Notes under the pieces: generated by a model | The model's database searches: none | The model's input: the letters and a program-made list of their open reading frames with translations, nothing else | Told to the model about the DNA's origin: nothing | In this document: positions 7,162-15,983 of the stretch, piece by piece | Layout: the number at the start of each line of letters is the position of its first letter | Position numbering within the stretch: the stretch's first letter is position 1 | Made by a program: the position numbers and the translations under genes | DNA from: Novosphingobium indicum | Lineage (GTDB): Bacteria; Pseudomonadota; Alphaproteobacteria; Sphingomonadales; Sphingomonadaceae | Length of the DNA: 64,000 bases | Direction: 5' to 3' | NCBI RefSeq assembly: GCF_014645195.1 | Contig: NZ_BMLK01000020.1 | Coordinates: forward strand, 1 to 64,000

Positions 7162-8163
7162 ATGGATCACAGTCTTGCCCTGCCGCTGCTGATCGGCCTC
7201 ATCGCGCTCGCGCTGGCGTTCGACTTCCTGAACGGCTTGCACGATGCCGCCAATGCCATTGCCACGGTTGTCGCGACGCGGCTGCTCTCGCCGGTCATGG
7301 CGGTGGTATTTGCTGCCGTGGGCAATTTCGCTGCCTATTGGTTTGTCGGCCTCCATGTCGCCGAAACGGTGGGCAAGGGGATCATCGACAAGGACGCGGT
7401 AACCCCGGCTGTCGTCTTCGGGGCCTTGGTCGGGGCGATGTTCTGGAATGTGGTGACCTGGCTCAAGGGGATTCCTTCCAGTTCCAGCCATGCGCTGATC
7501 GGCGGTCTCCTGGGCGCGGGCATGGCGCACGGCGGCTTTGCCGTCGTCGAAGGGAGCGGCACGACGAAGACGGTCGTCGCGATCGTGGCCTCGCCGATGA
7601 TCGGCTTTGCCATTGCGATGCTCTTGATGCTGGTCACCAGCTGGCTGTTTCAGGGGGTGTCGTCGCGCGGGTCCAACCGCACGTTCAAGGGCCTGCATCT
7701 CCTTTCCAGCGCCGCTTACTCGATCAGCCACGGCGGCAACGATGCGCAGAAGACGATGGGCATCATCGCCGTGCTGCTCTATTCGACCGGGCATCTTACG
7801 GGCGATTTCCATGTGCCTGAATGGGTCGTGCTGTCCTGCTACACGGCGATTGCGCTCGGAACGCTTTCGGGCGGGTGGAAGATCATCAAGACCATGGGCA
7901 CGCGGCTGACAAAGCTTACGCATCACTCGGGGTTCTGCGCGTCGACGGCCGGATCGTTCGTCGTGTTCGGGGCCAGCGCCATGGGCATTCCCGTGTCCAC
8001 GACCCATGCCATTACCGGCTCCGTCGTCGGCACCGGCGCGGCGCGGCGGGCCAGTGCGGTGCGCTGGTCGGTGGCGAGCCGCGTGATTGTGGCCTGGATC
8101 ATCACGATCCCGGCGAGCGCTGCCGTCGGCGCCCTGTTCTATATGCTCACGCGCCTGTTCTGA
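7162..8163 (+). CDS. pit: Inorganic phosphate transporter, Pit family
   Basis: A 333-residue membrane protein of the PiT family (low-affinity phosphate symport). It starts at ATG 7162. The two inverted family signatures are present: FDFLNGLHDAANAIATVVAT near the N-terminus and YSISHGGNDAQKTMGIIAVL in the second half. GIPSSSSHALIGGLLGAG and GIPVSTTHAITGSVVGTG are the paired substrate-path repeats. Hydrophobic segments span the whole length. It is 11 bases downstream of the NUDIX-DUF47 gene and surely co-transcribed; DUF47 proteins are established partners of PiT carriers. Confidence 0.95.
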   Translation: MDHSLALPLLIGLIALALAFDFLNGLHDAANAIATVVATRLLSPVMAVVFAAVGNFAAYWFVGLHVAETVGKGIIDKDAVTPAVVFGALVGAMFWNVVTWLKGIPSSSSHALIGGLLGAGMAHGGFAVVEGSGTTKTVVAIVASPMIGFAIAMLLMLVTSWLFQGVSSRGSNRTFKGLHLLSSAAYSISHGGNDAQKTMGIIAVLLYSTGHLTGDFHVPEWVVLSCYTAIALGTLSGGWKIIKTMGTRLTKLTHHSGFCASTAGSFVVFGASAMGIPVSTTHAITGSVVGTGAARRASAVRWSVASRVIVAWIITIPASAAVGALFYMLTRLF

Positions 8164-8586
8164 TCAGGGGATCTTGCGCACTGCAAAGGTGATGCGCGTG
8201 GGCGCGGTCCCATGGTCGAAGGCGGCTGCGGCGAACTTCGGACGTGACAGCTTTACCTGCACATCGTTTGAAAAGCCGACGAGTTCGAGCGGCATGCCGA
8301 TGAAGTTGCGGTCTGCCTTGCCGTTGCCGTTGGCGTCCCAATAGGCCTGCGCCGCGTAACGGCCGGGAGGGACATCCGGTACCGTCACGGTGGTCGTTCC
8401 GGCATGGGCGACGGCTTCGGCTGCCCAGGGGCAGTCCTCCCGGGTAAACTGTTTCGCCGGACAGATGTCGACATGGACTATGCCCTTGGCCGCACCGATA
8501 CCCGAGACGGCGACCACCACCGGCTTGCCGGGAGAGGCCGCGCCGAGCAGCAGGGGTGTGAGCAACACGGCAGCGAGTCTGTGCAT
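8164..8586 (-). CDS. Secreted DUF2141 protein
   Basis: A 140-residue exported protein with a signal peptide (MHRLAAVLLTPLLLGAAS). The DUF2141 pattern is seen in KGIVHVDICP, VPPGRYAAQAYWDANGNGKAD and NFIGMPLELVGFSND. The DANGNGKAD loop resembles a calcium-binding turn. The fold is beta-rich; no enzymatic role is known for the family. Its stop abuts the pit stop, so the two genes converge. Confidence 0.85.
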   Translation of the reverse strand: MHRLAAVLLTPLLLGAASPGKPVVVAVSGIGAAKGIVHVDICPAKQFTREDCPWAAEAVAHAGTTTVTVPDVPPGRYAAQAYWDANGNGKADRNFIGMPLELVGFSNDVQVKLSRPKFAAAAFDHGTAPTRITFAVRKIP

Positions 8587-8700
8587 GCGTCACTTATGAT
8601 CCATCAGGGATCACAAGTCCATGCGCCTTGCCTCGCTTCGACCTCGACAGCGGGCGTCTGACCTCCTAGGTCCGCAGCAAAGCCAGAGGGACCCCCGCCC

Positions 8701-9366
8701 GTGAAGCTCATCATCGGCAACAAGAACTATTCAAGCTGGTCGCTGCGCGCCTGGCTCGCCTGCAAGCAGTCCGGCCTGCATTTCGACGAACTGACCGTTC
8801 CGCTGTTCGGCGAGGACTGGGAGCATCGCAAGAAGAGCTCCGACGATCTCGCGCCGAGCCACGGCAAGGTGCCGATCCTGTGGGACGGCGAGGCCGTCGT
8901 GTGGGACAGTCTGGCGATCATCGAATACCTCGCCGACAAGGTCGGCCGCGACCGGTTCTGGCCCAAGCCCGAGGATGCGCGGGCGATGGCGCGCTCGATG
9001 GTGGCGGAAATGCACTCCAGCTATCTGCCGCTGCGCCGCTCCTGCCCGATGAACATTCGCGCGCGGGCCGAGAACGTGCAGATCGAAGAGGAAGTTCGGG
9101 CCGATATCGTCCGCATCCTCACGCTCTGGGCAGAGGCGCGGGCGCGCTTCGGCAAGGGCGGGCCGTTTCTATTCGGCACGTTCGGCGCTGCGGACGTGAT
9201 CTACGCGCCGGTCGTCAGCCGGTTCCTGACTTACGGCATCGGTGTGCCCGGTTTTGCGCAGGCCTATATGCAGGCCGTGTGGGAGCATGAATGGATGCAG
9301 CAGTGGATTGCCGCGGCCGAGGCCGAGGACTGGGTGATCGAGCAGTACGAAATGCCGGTGACCTGA
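8701..9366 (+). CDS. Glutathione S-transferase family protein
   Basis: A 221-residue GST-like protein starting at GTG 8701. The thioredoxin-fold N-terminus reads MKLIIGNKNYSSWSLRAWLA, with Ser residues at the usual glutathione-activating position, then KVPILWDGEAVVWDSLAIIE (cis-Pro and the glutamate/serine that hold glutathione). The C-terminal helical domain follows from about residue 90. The substrate cannot be told from sequence. It ends two bases before the nuclease gene, so the two are probably co-transcribed. A short dyad, TGATCC-N5-GGATCA, lies upstream at 8598-8614. Confidence 0.9.
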   Translation: MKLIIGNKNYSSWSLRAWLACKQSGLHFDELTVPLFGEDWEHRKKSSDDLAPSHGKVPILWDGEAVVWDSLAIIEYLADKVGRDRFWPKPEDARAMARSMVAEMHSSYLPLRRSCPMNIRARAENVQIEEEVRADIVRILTLWAEARARFGKGGPFLFGTFGAADVIYAPVVSRFLTYGIGVPGFAQAYMQAVWEHEWMQQWIAAAEAEDWVIEQYEMPVT

Positions 9367-9368
9367 CG

Positions 9369-10211
9369 ATGCGTGCTTTTTTCCTGCTGATCGCGGCGCT
9401 CGTATCGCTCGCCGCCACGCCGGCCATGGCCTGGGGCGCCTATGGCCACCGCACCGTCGCCTCGATCGCGATGAAGAACGTCACGCCGCGCACGCGGGCG
9501 GAGATCCGGCGCATCCTCCATGCCGCGCCCGAATTGCTGACGCCCGACTGCCCGGTGAAAAGCCTCGAGGATGCCTCGGTCTGGCCGGATTGCGTGCGCG
9601 GGGAAGGCTGGCGCTGGGCCTACACGTTCCCGTGGCACTACCAGAACATCTCCGTGTGCAAGCCTTTCGACATCAAGGCCAAGTGCGCCTACGGCATTTG
9701 CGTGACCGGGCAGGTCGAACGCTTTGCCCGGCTGCTGGCGGACCGACGCCTGCCCGCCGAACAGCAGCTCGAAGCGCTGATGTTCCTCACGCACTTCGTC
9801 GGCGATTTGCATCAGCCGCTCCACGTGGGCGAGAACGAGGATCTGGGCGGCAACCGCGTCAAGGCGGACTATGGCATCGCGCCGGGTCTGAATTTGCACT
9901 GGATCTGGGACGGCCCCGAGGCCGAGCGCGCGATTTCCTCCGCCAATCCGCCGCTGGTTCGCCGCTACAGTGCCGAGGAAAAGGCGCGTCTGGCCACGGG
10001 TGGCGTCGAGGACTGGGCGAAGGAGAGCTGGCAGGTCTCGCGCGACTTCCTCTACCCGGCTGCCTTTGGAAAACTGCCGTGCGACGGCGACGAGGCCGAG
10101 CATGTGGTCTGGAGCGAGGAAGCGATCCAGAAGGCCATTCCCATCGTCGACGAACGCATAGAGCGGGCGGGCCTGCGGCTGGCGAAGATGCTGGACAAGG
10201 CGCTGAGCTGA
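9369..10211 (+). CDS. S1/P1 nuclease, exported
   Basis: A 280-residue zinc-dependent nuclease of the S1/P1 family, which cuts single-stranded nucleic acids. It starts at ATG 9369. The signal peptide ends at AMA-W22, so the mature protein begins WGAYGHRTVASIA; the N-terminal Trp and His27 are the classical zinc ligands. Further ligands are seen in DASVWPD, FPWHYQN, LTHFVGDLHQPLHVG and NLHWIWD. Cysteines in CPVKS, CVRG, CKPF and CAYGICV could form disulfides, as expected in the periplasm. It may serve to scavenge phosphate or nucleosides. Confidence 0.93.
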   Translation: MRAFFLLIAALVSLAATPAMAWGAYGHRTVASIAMKNVTPRTRAEIRRILHAAPELLTPDCPVKSLEDASVWPDCVRGEGWRWAYTFPWHYQNISVCKPFDIKAKCAYGICVTGQVERFARLLADRRLPAEQQLEALMFLTHFVGDLHQPLHVGENEDLGGNRVKADYGIAPGLNLHWIWDGPEAERAISSANPPLVRRYSAEEKARLATGGVEDWAKESWQVSRDFLYPAAFGKLPCDGDEAEHVVWSEEAIQKAIPIVDERIERAGLRLAKMLDKALS

Positions 10212-10433
10212 CAGGCCGGGCCAAGTTCAAAGTTTGCCCACTCCGGCATTAGTGAGTTCTGGAAAGACCGCGGAATTCAATAGCCTATGCCGCGCGAAAC
10301 TTCACACTTCGCGGCGTGCCTGGGGGCGGGTGAACTTACGGTTCAAGGAGCGGGGCACAAGGATGCCGCGCACAGTGTGCCGGGCGGGGGGCGTGTAGGA
10401 AAGCACGCGCTCCGCTTTGGGGCGAGGCACAGG

Positions 10434-10466
10434 AAAAGGGGCCGAACCGCAAGCGGCCGGCCCCTT
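10434..10466 (-). terminator. Terminator of the chemotaxis receptor gene
   Basis: On the minus strand, GGGGCCGG-CCGCTTGCGGTT-CGGCCCC folds into a strong hairpin followed by TTTTCC, about 25 bases after the receptor stop codon. Confidence 0.7.
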
Positions 10467-10489
10467 CCCGAAAGTCCCCTCTCAGGCGG

Positions 10490-11908
10490 TCAGAACTCCG
10501 ACCAGTCTTCCTCGACCGGCTGCGATTTGAGCGCGAGGTTGCCCTCGACCATCGGCCTCGACTGGCGGGCGGCCGGAGCGGGCTTCGCTTTGCCGATGGT
10601 TGGCAGGGCAGCCCTGGCGGCGGGCACCGACTTGCCGTCGAATGTGAAGCGGCCCACGACCTGCGAAAGCACCTTGGCTTCATCCGCGAGCGAGCGGGTT
10701 GCCGCGCTGGCTTCTTCGACCATGGCCGCGTTCTGCTGGGTCACGCGGTCGAGATCGCCCATCGCGGCATTGACCTGGCTGAGGCTGGCCGCCTGGCTCT
10801 GGGCATTGGTGGCAATACTGGAGATCTGCGTGTTGATCTCGCCGACGCGCGAGACGATCTTGGAGAGCAGGTCGCCGGTTTCACCGACCAGTTTCACGCC
10901 CGAACCGACATGCTCGGAAGATGCCGTGATCAGCGCGCCGATGTCCTTGGCGGCATCGGCCGAACGCTGCGCAAGGGCGCGCACCTCGTTGGCGACAACG
11001 GCGAAGCCCTTGCCGGCATCGCCCGCACGGGCGGCTTCCACGCCGGCGTTCAGCGCCAGCAGGTTGGTCTGGAAGGCGATACCGTCGATTACGCCGATGA
11101 TCTGGCTGATCTCTTCGGCAGACTGCTCGATAGCGCTCATCGCCTTTACGGCCTTCTCGACGACGACGCCGCCTTCGGTGGCCTCGCGGTTGGCATCGGC
11201 AATGGTCTGCTGTGCGCCGACCGCAGCGCTGGCGGCTTCGTTCACGCCCTGCGTAACCTGATTCATCGCGGCCGACGTCTCTTCGAGGCTCGCGGCCTGC
11301 TGCTCGTTGCGGCGCGACAGATCGTCGGATGCGGTGTGGATTTCCGAAGAACCGGTCAGTACGGCATCGGCAGTCTGGCGAACCGAGGAAAGGGTATCGG
11401 TCAGCGAGGCCAGCGCCCGGTTGAAGTCGTTGCGCAGCGCTTCGTATTCAGCAGGGAACGGCTGGTCGATGCGGCAGTCGAGCCGCTGGCTCGCCAATGC
11501 CTTGAGCGATTGACCCAGCTGGCCCACGACCACTTCCTGGGCTTGGCCGGCTTCCTGCACGCGAACCGCGTTGTCGCGGAACGTGGCCATGGCCGTCGTC
11601 ATGCGGCCGACGCAGTCTTCGTATTCCGTATACTGGATGTTGCTGGTGGTGTCGCCGGCAGCGAGGGCCTCCATGCGCACCACGGTGTTCACATAGGGCC
11701 GGCAGATGCGATCAGCGGAGATCAGAACCGCAGCGACGATCGCCGCACAGGCCAAGGCCGCGATACCGATGAGCACCGGACCGGGAAGGCTGCCTGCGAC
11801 AGCGAGCGCCGTTGTTGCCAGACCTACGCAGCCTAGTCCGGTATGGACGATCAGCAGCACTTTGAATTTCTGCCGAATCGGTGCTTTCTTTTCAAACCAG
11901 TCTAGCAT
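10490..11908 (-). CDS. Methyl-accepting chemotaxis protein without periplasmic sensor domain
   Basis: A 472-residue receptor from ATG 11908 (AGAGG upstream). Two hydrophobic segments (about residues 16-42 and 46-68) are separated by only a few residues, so there is no room for a periplasmic ligand domain. Two HAMP-like stretches follow (RICRPYVNTVVRMEALAAGD and LKALASQRLDCRIDQPF). The signalling domain has the conserved hairpin tip IAFQTNLLALNAGVEAARAG and KGFAVVANEVRALAQRSA. The protein ends EEDWSEF, an xWxxF pentapeptide of the kind that tethers CheR/CheB. It may sense membrane or cytoplasmic state. No other chemotaxis gene is nearby. Confidence 0.94.
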   Translation of the reverse strand: MLDWFEKKAPIRQKFKVLLIVHTGLGCVGLATTALAVAGSLPGPVLIGIAALACAAIVAAVLISADRICRPYVNTVVRMEALAAGDTTSNIQYTEYEDCVGRMTTAMATFRDNAVRVQEAGQAQEVVVGQLGQSLKALASQRLDCRIDQPFPAEYEALRNDFNRALASLTDTLSSVRQTADAVLTGSSEIHTASDDLSRRNEQQAASLEETSAAMNQVTQGVNEAASAAVGAQQTIADANREATEGGVVVEKAVKAMSAIEQSAEEISQIIGVIDGIAFQTNLLALNAGVEAARAGDAGKGFAVVANEVRALAQRSADAAKDIGALITASSEHVGSGVKLVGETGDLLSKIVSRVGEINTQISSIATNAQSQAASLSQVNAAMGDLDRVTQQNAAMVEEASAATRSLADEAKVLSQVVGRFTFDGKSVPAARAALPTIGKAKPAPAARQSRPMVEGNLALKSQPVEEDWSEF

Positions 11909-12361
11909 GTGTTTGTTCCTCTGCCCCTTCAAACGTTTGAAACCGCCCGATAATCGATTGCAGTCGATTCGGTTCAGCCGCTGTCAAATGAAATACTGTT
12001 AACCGTACCTAGACATGCGACCCGTTTTTTTGGTGGGCATGTGCCTACGTGTTGATGCGTATTTCAGCATCTTTATACATTGCGATTTGTGAAGGTTCCT
12101 GAAGTTCGGGCATGAGTGGGATGTGCGAGGCTGATGTTTTCAGTTGTTAACCATCCCGACATGGTTAATATGGAGTGTATTTCTAAAGCGATTTGTTTTA
12201 TTGATATCCGTTACTTAGCATCTCTTTGCTGGCATTGAGGGAGTATTTCGACCTGTACCTTCGGGAAGGTGCCGAAGATCCATTCTCCGAAAGCGAGGCT
12301 TTGCCTGCGCCGCTGGTCGAAGACGCACAAAAGGTCCATTTTGGTGCTTAGTTCGGTCGTG
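11909..12361. promoter_or_regulatory. AT-rich regulatory region with TTAACC sites upstream of the chemotaxis gene
   Basis: A 453-base gap without a credible gene. It holds a perfect dyad at 12147-12168, TTAACCAT-CCCGAC-ATGGTTAA, and a further TTAACC at 11999-12004, about 90 bases before the receptor start. TTAACC is the half-site recognised by the cell-cycle regulator CtrA in alphaproteobacteria, and CtrA commonly controls motility genes. CtrA binding is inferred, since the canonical TTAA-N7-TTAA spacing is not met. Confidence 0.4.
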
Positions 12362-12826
12362 TCAGCGCAAGCGCTGGGTCGCGTAGGGTGTGCCGTCCTT
12401 GTGGAAGTAGCCTTCGCTGCTGAACGTCATGTCGATGTCCGGGTAGGCGCCGGTGCCGTTCCTGTCGCCAGCGCTGATCGCCACGAAGCTGCAGTCCGCA
12501 TCACTCTCGTTGATCAGGTGGTGTCCATCGCGCACGCCTTTGGCCCAGGCGCACACGTCGCCGGGCTTGAGCACCGTGCGCCCGCCGTCTTCCACCAGCA
12601 CGGCTTCCCCGGTGAGCATGATCAGCAGTTCATCCTCATGGTCGTGCCAGTGGCGCTGGCTGGACCATGCTCCCGGTTTCAGCACGACATGGCTGGCGCC
12701 CATCTCGGTCAGCCCTCCGACAGGCGCGAGACGCCGCCACCAGCGCCCGGATACCGCTTCGTCGTAGGGCGCCGGATAACCGGTGGCATTGGACTGGGGG
12801 ATCGCTTCGATGTCGAGCTTGGGCAT
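12362..12826 (-). CDS. Cupin-domain protein
   Basis: A 154-residue single-domain cupin from ATG 12826, which is preceded by AGGAGGAGA on the minus strand. The cupin motif 1 is seen in WSSQRHWHDHEDELLIMLTG (two His and a Glu as metal ligands) and motif 2 in LKPGDVCAWAKGVRDGHHL. No catalytic residue set points to a specific reaction. It is divergent from dapE, with a 55-base gap holding both promoters. Confidence 0.88.
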   Translation of the reverse strand: MPKLDIEAIPQSNATGYPAPYDEAVSGRWWRRLAPVGGLTEMGASHVVLKPGAWSSQRHWHDHEDELLIMLTGEAVLVEDGGRTVLKPGDVCAWAKGVRDGHHLINESDADCSFVAISAGDRNGTGAYPDIDMTFSSEGYFHKDGTPYATQRLR

Positions 12827-12881
12827 GGCGGTATTCTCCTCCCTATGGCTATCGCTGCGGGCTTGTGCGAATAGCGCGGAT

Positions 12882-14039
12882 ATGTCCCAGACTGCCTCTT
12901 CCGCGGCAAGCGTAACCGAACTTGCCGAAGCCCTGATCGCCTGTCCCAGCGTCACGCCGGCCACCGGCATGGTGTTCGACTGTCTCGAGCAGCAGCTCGC
13001 CCCGCTCGGCTTTGACGTGGCGCGTTTCGTTGCCGGCGAAGCGCCCGATGGGCCGGTGGAGAACCTCTTCGCCATCAGACGCGGCCCGGAAGGATCGCGC
13101 CACTTCGCTTTTGCCGGCCACCTCGATGTCGTGCCGCCCGGCGACGGCTGGACGACGGGACCGTTCCTGCCCGAGCGGCGCGGTGACCTGCTCTACGGCC
13201 GCGGCGCGGTGGACATGAAGGGCTCGATCGCGGCGATGGTCGCGGCGGTCCGGGACATTTCGGCCGAGGCCGGCACGGTCAGCTTCGTGATCACCGGCGA
13301 CGAGGAAGGACCGGCGATCTACGGCACCCGCGCGCTGATGGACCTCATGCGCGGGCGCGGCGATATTCCGGACTTGTGCCTCGTCGGCGAACCGACCTCG
13401 GTCAACCGTCTGGGCGACGTGATGAAGATCGGCCGGCGCGGCTCGGTGAACATCTTCCTCGACGTCGAGGGCGTGCAGGGCCACGTGGCCTATCCGCACA
13501 TGGCTGACAACCCGGTGACCAAGCTGGTCGCCATGCTGGCCGAACTCGATGCGCTGACGCTCGACGAGGGCACCGACTGGTTTCAGCCCAGCAACCTCGA
13601 GATCACCGACATCACCGTGGGCAACCCCGCGCACAACGTGATCCCGGCGCGGGCGGCGGCGCGCATCTCGATCCGCTTCAACGATCTGCACACCGGCGCT
13701 GAATTGGGCTCGCGCGTGTCGGCCATTGCCGAAAAGCACGGCGGTGTGGCGCGGCCGGTGATCTCGGGCGAGAGCTTCCTGACCGAGCCGGGCCGCTTCT
13801 CCACGCTGCTCGCCGATGCCATCCGCGCGGAGACGGGCGTCGATCCCGAGCTTTCGACCAGCGGCGGCACGTCGGACGCGCGCTTCCTCAAGGACCTGTG
13901 CCCGGTGATCGAGTTCGGCCTGTGCAACGCGACGATGCACAAGCGCGACGAGGCCGTGGCGATGGACGATCTCGAGGCGCTGGCCCGGATCTACCGCCGC
14001 GTCGTCGAGACGGCGCTGGCGGATCGCGATCCGGACTGA
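12882..14039 (+). CDS. dapE: Succinyl-diaminopimelate desuccinylase
   Basis: M20 zinc peptidase-type enzyme of the lysine/meso-diaminopimelate pathway, 385 residues from ATG 12882 (MSQTASSAASVTELAEALIA). Metal and catalytic motifs are in place: GHLDVVPPGDGWTTGPF (His, Asp), AVDMKGSIAAMVAA, ITGDEEGPAIYGT (catalytic and ligand Glu pair) and STSGGTSDARF. The lid domain starts around residue 180 (GRRGSVNIFLDVEGVQGHVA). The open frame extends upstream to 12783, but that part overlaps the divergent cupin and lacks homology-like features. dapB lies 2.6 kb away, not in the same operon. Confidence 0.95.
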   Translation: MSQTASSAASVTELAEALIACPSVTPATGMVFDCLEQQLAPLGFDVARFVAGEAPDGPVENLFAIRRGPEGSRHFAFAGHLDVVPPGDGWTTGPFLPERRGDLLYGRGAVDMKGSIAAMVAAVRDISAEAGTVSFVITGDEEGPAIYGTRALMDLMRGRGDIPDLCLVGEPTSVNRLGDVMKIGRRGSVNIFLDVEGVQGHVAYPHMADNPVTKLVAMLAELDALTLDEGTDWFQPSNLEITDITVGNPAHNVIPARAAARISIRFNDLHTGAELGSRVSAIAEKHGGVARPVISGESFLTEPGRFSTLLADAIRAETGVDPELSTSGGTSDARFLKDLCPVIEFGLCNATMHKRDEAVAMDDLEALARIYRRVVETALADRDPD

Positions 14040-14174
14040 ACTGGCGTCCGGATTGACCGGGCGCGTTAGGGTGTTAGTCTCGCCTGAAATATTCTTGCGG
14101 GGCTAGTCGGCAGGCGTGACAGCGCCGGGCGGCCGTGATGCACTCCGGTTTGCTGCCGATCTTGGGGACTGTTC

Positions 14175-15413
14175 ATGCTTCGATTCTGGTTTGCCATTCC
14201 GCTCTGGCAGCGCGTGATCGCCGCGCTGGTGCTGGGCACGATCACCGGCCTGCTGTGGGGGCCGGATGCGGAATCGATCAAGTGGATCGGCGACTTCTTC
14301 ATCAGGGCGGTGAAGATGCTCGTCGTCCCGCTTATCTTCTTCTCGCTGGTCTCGGGCGTTGCCGCCATCGGCGACTTGCGCAAGCTGGGTGCGGTGGGCG
14401 GACGGGCCATGCTGCTCTTCGTCGTGACCGGACAGATCGCCGTCTGGCTGGGGCTGGCGCTCGGCACCTTCTTCAAGCCGGGGCAGGGGATCGACGCCAG
14501 TGCTATCGAGCTTGGCCCCACGCCCGCACCGAACAACACGACCGCGGTCGACATGATCCTCTCGATGGTGCCCGAAAGCCCGGTCAAGGTCATGGCCGAC
14601 GCGCAGGTGCTGCCGCTGATTGTCTTCGCCATGCTGATCGGCATCGGCATCCTCATGGCCGAGAAGGACGGAGAGCCCGCCGCCAAGATCTTCGACAGCG
14701 GCGCGGTGGTCATGCAGAAAGTCACGATGATCGTGATGGAGCTGACCCCGTTCGGCGTCTTCGCGCTCATGGCCTGGGTTTCGGGCACGCTGGGGCAGGA
14801 CGCGCTGATCGCGCTCGCCAAGCTGGTGGGGCTCAACTACCTCGGCTGCCTGCTCATCATTTTCGGCATCTATTCGGCGATGATCCACTTCCTCGCGAAG
14901 CTGCCGGTGCACGACTTCTTCCGCGGCATCATCGATGCCATGGCCGTGAGCTATTCCACCGCTTCGTCCAACGCGACGCTGCCGGTGACGCTGCGCTGCG
15001 CCGAGCGCAACCTGGGCGTGAGCAACTCGGTGGCCAGCTTCGTGATCTCGCTGGGCGCGACGATCAACATGAACGGCACCGCCATGTACCTCGGCCTTGC
15101 GACGCTGTTCGGCGCGCAGGTCTTCGGGGTGGATCTGTCCTGGGGCGACTACTTCCTGATCTCGATCCTCTCGACGCTCGGCGCGGTGGGCGCGGCGGGC
15201 ATTCCGGGCGCGGGGCTGATCATGATGGCGCTGGTCTTCGGCGCGGTGGGCGTACCGCTGGAAACGATCGCCTTCGTTGCCGGCGTCGACCGGATCATGG
15301 ACATGATGCGCACGACCACCAACGTCAGCGGCGATGCCGCCGTCGCGACCACGGTGGCGGTCATGACCGGCGAGATCGACCGCGCCGAAATGATCAGCGC
15401 GGACGACGTCTAG
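14175..15413 (+). CDS. Dicarboxylate/amino acid:cation symporter (DAACS/GltPh family)
   Basis: A 412-residue membrane symporter from ATG 14175. The signatures are VKMLVVPLIFFSLVSGVA (early helices), the serine-rich hairpin AVSYSTASSNATLPVTLR (about residue 258) and the cation-binding NMNGTAMY (about 297; NMDGT in many relatives). LSTLGAVGAAGIPGAGLI forms hairpin 2, and a conserved arginine/aspartate region VDRIMDMMRTTTNVSGD lies in the last helix. It probably takes up C4-dicarboxylates, glutamate or aspartate with Na+ or H+; the exact substrate is not resolvable here. Confidence 0.93.
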   Translation: MLRFWFAIPLWQRVIAALVLGTITGLLWGPDAESIKWIGDFFIRAVKMLVVPLIFFSLVSGVAAIGDLRKLGAVGGRAMLLFVVTGQIAVWLGLALGTFFKPGQGIDASAIELGPTPAPNNTTAVDMILSMVPESPVKVMADAQVLPLIVFAMLIGIGILMAEKDGEPAAKIFDSGAVVMQKVTMIVMELTPFGVFALMAWVSGTLGQDALIALAKLVGLNYLGCLLIIFGIYSAMIHFLAKLPVHDFFRGIIDAMAVSYSTASSNATLPVTLRCAERNLGVSNSVASFVISLGATINMNGTAMYLGLATLFGAQVFGVDLSWGDYFLISILSTLGAVGAAGIPGAGLIMMALVFGAVGVPLETIAFVAGVDRIMDMMRTTTNVSGDAAVATTVAVMTGEIDRAEMISADDV

Positions 15414-15435
15414 GCGCTGACCGCGTCCGTCCATC

Positions 15436-15498
15436 CCGTTCGTGCCGAGCCACGTCAGCGCGGGGTATGCGTGTCTCGACTTCGCTCGACACGAACGG
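15436..15498. repeat. Twin palindromic extragenic repeat, family B
   Basis: The right arm (15472-15498) carries TGTCTCGACTTCGCTCGACA then CGAACGG. A degraded inverted copy (CCGTTCGTGCCGAGC) begins at 15437. The same unit occurs as a perfect pair at 18736-18803. It lies between two convergent genes. Confidence 0.75.
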
Positions 15499-15509
15499 CA
15501 GCTGTTGGT

Positions 15510-15905
15510 TCAGCGCTCCAGCTTGACCGGGACGAACTCGCCCATGCCGCAGCCGGCACCGCGCTGCAGGTTGTTGCCGAACTGCTGGAGAGGGTAAATG
15601 ATGTCCTGCTTGCACAGCTGCGACAGCGACGTCTCGAAAGTGAAGGTGTCTGCCGACTTCAGGCCGCTGCAGCGGTTCGGCAGAGTCACGCGCCAGACCT
15701 TGTTGCCGGCGCCGCCGATGAAGTCGATCGTCCGGTCGTCGCGGATGCGCGTGGTCGAATACTGGGTGATCGGCAGGCAGTCCTGCGCCGGTCCTACGGC
15801 CACGGCGGCGGGCGTTACGGGCGGCGCATTGGCGGGTTCGCCCTGCGTGCAGGCGGCAAGCGCCACCGGCGCGGCGCAAAGAATGGCGAGATTTCTGGCG
15901 TTCAT
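15510..15905 (-). CDS. Small lipoprotein of unknown function
   Basis: A 131-residue predicted lipoprotein from ATG 15905 (AGGAGAGG upstream). The signal peptide ends in the lipobox LAAC (APVALAAC, residues 12-19), and position +2 is Thr, compatible with outer membrane sorting. The mature part contains four cysteines (CLPITQY, NRCSGLK, LCKQD, GAGCGMG), likely forming disulfides, and the motif STTRIRDDRTIDFIGGAGNK. I do not assign a function. It stands alone. Confidence 0.8.
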   Translation of the reverse strand: MNARNLAILCAAPVALAACTQGEPANAPPVTPAAVAVGPAQDCLPITQYSTTRIRDDRTIDFIGGAGNKVWRVTLPNRCSGLKSADTFTFETSLSQLCKQDIIYPLQQFGNNLQRGAGCGMGEFVPVKLER

Positions 15906-15983
15906 GACTTTTTCCTCTCCTGACTCCGACGTTCGGGCGCGCAATCCGTTCCCGGTACCGTGTTGCCTGAGGGATGCTGGACC

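Noticed and set aside
12849..13940. Minus-strand open frame of about 360 codons opposite dapE
   Set aside because: It is antisense to a fully conserved enzyme, with no recognisable domain or ribosome binding site.
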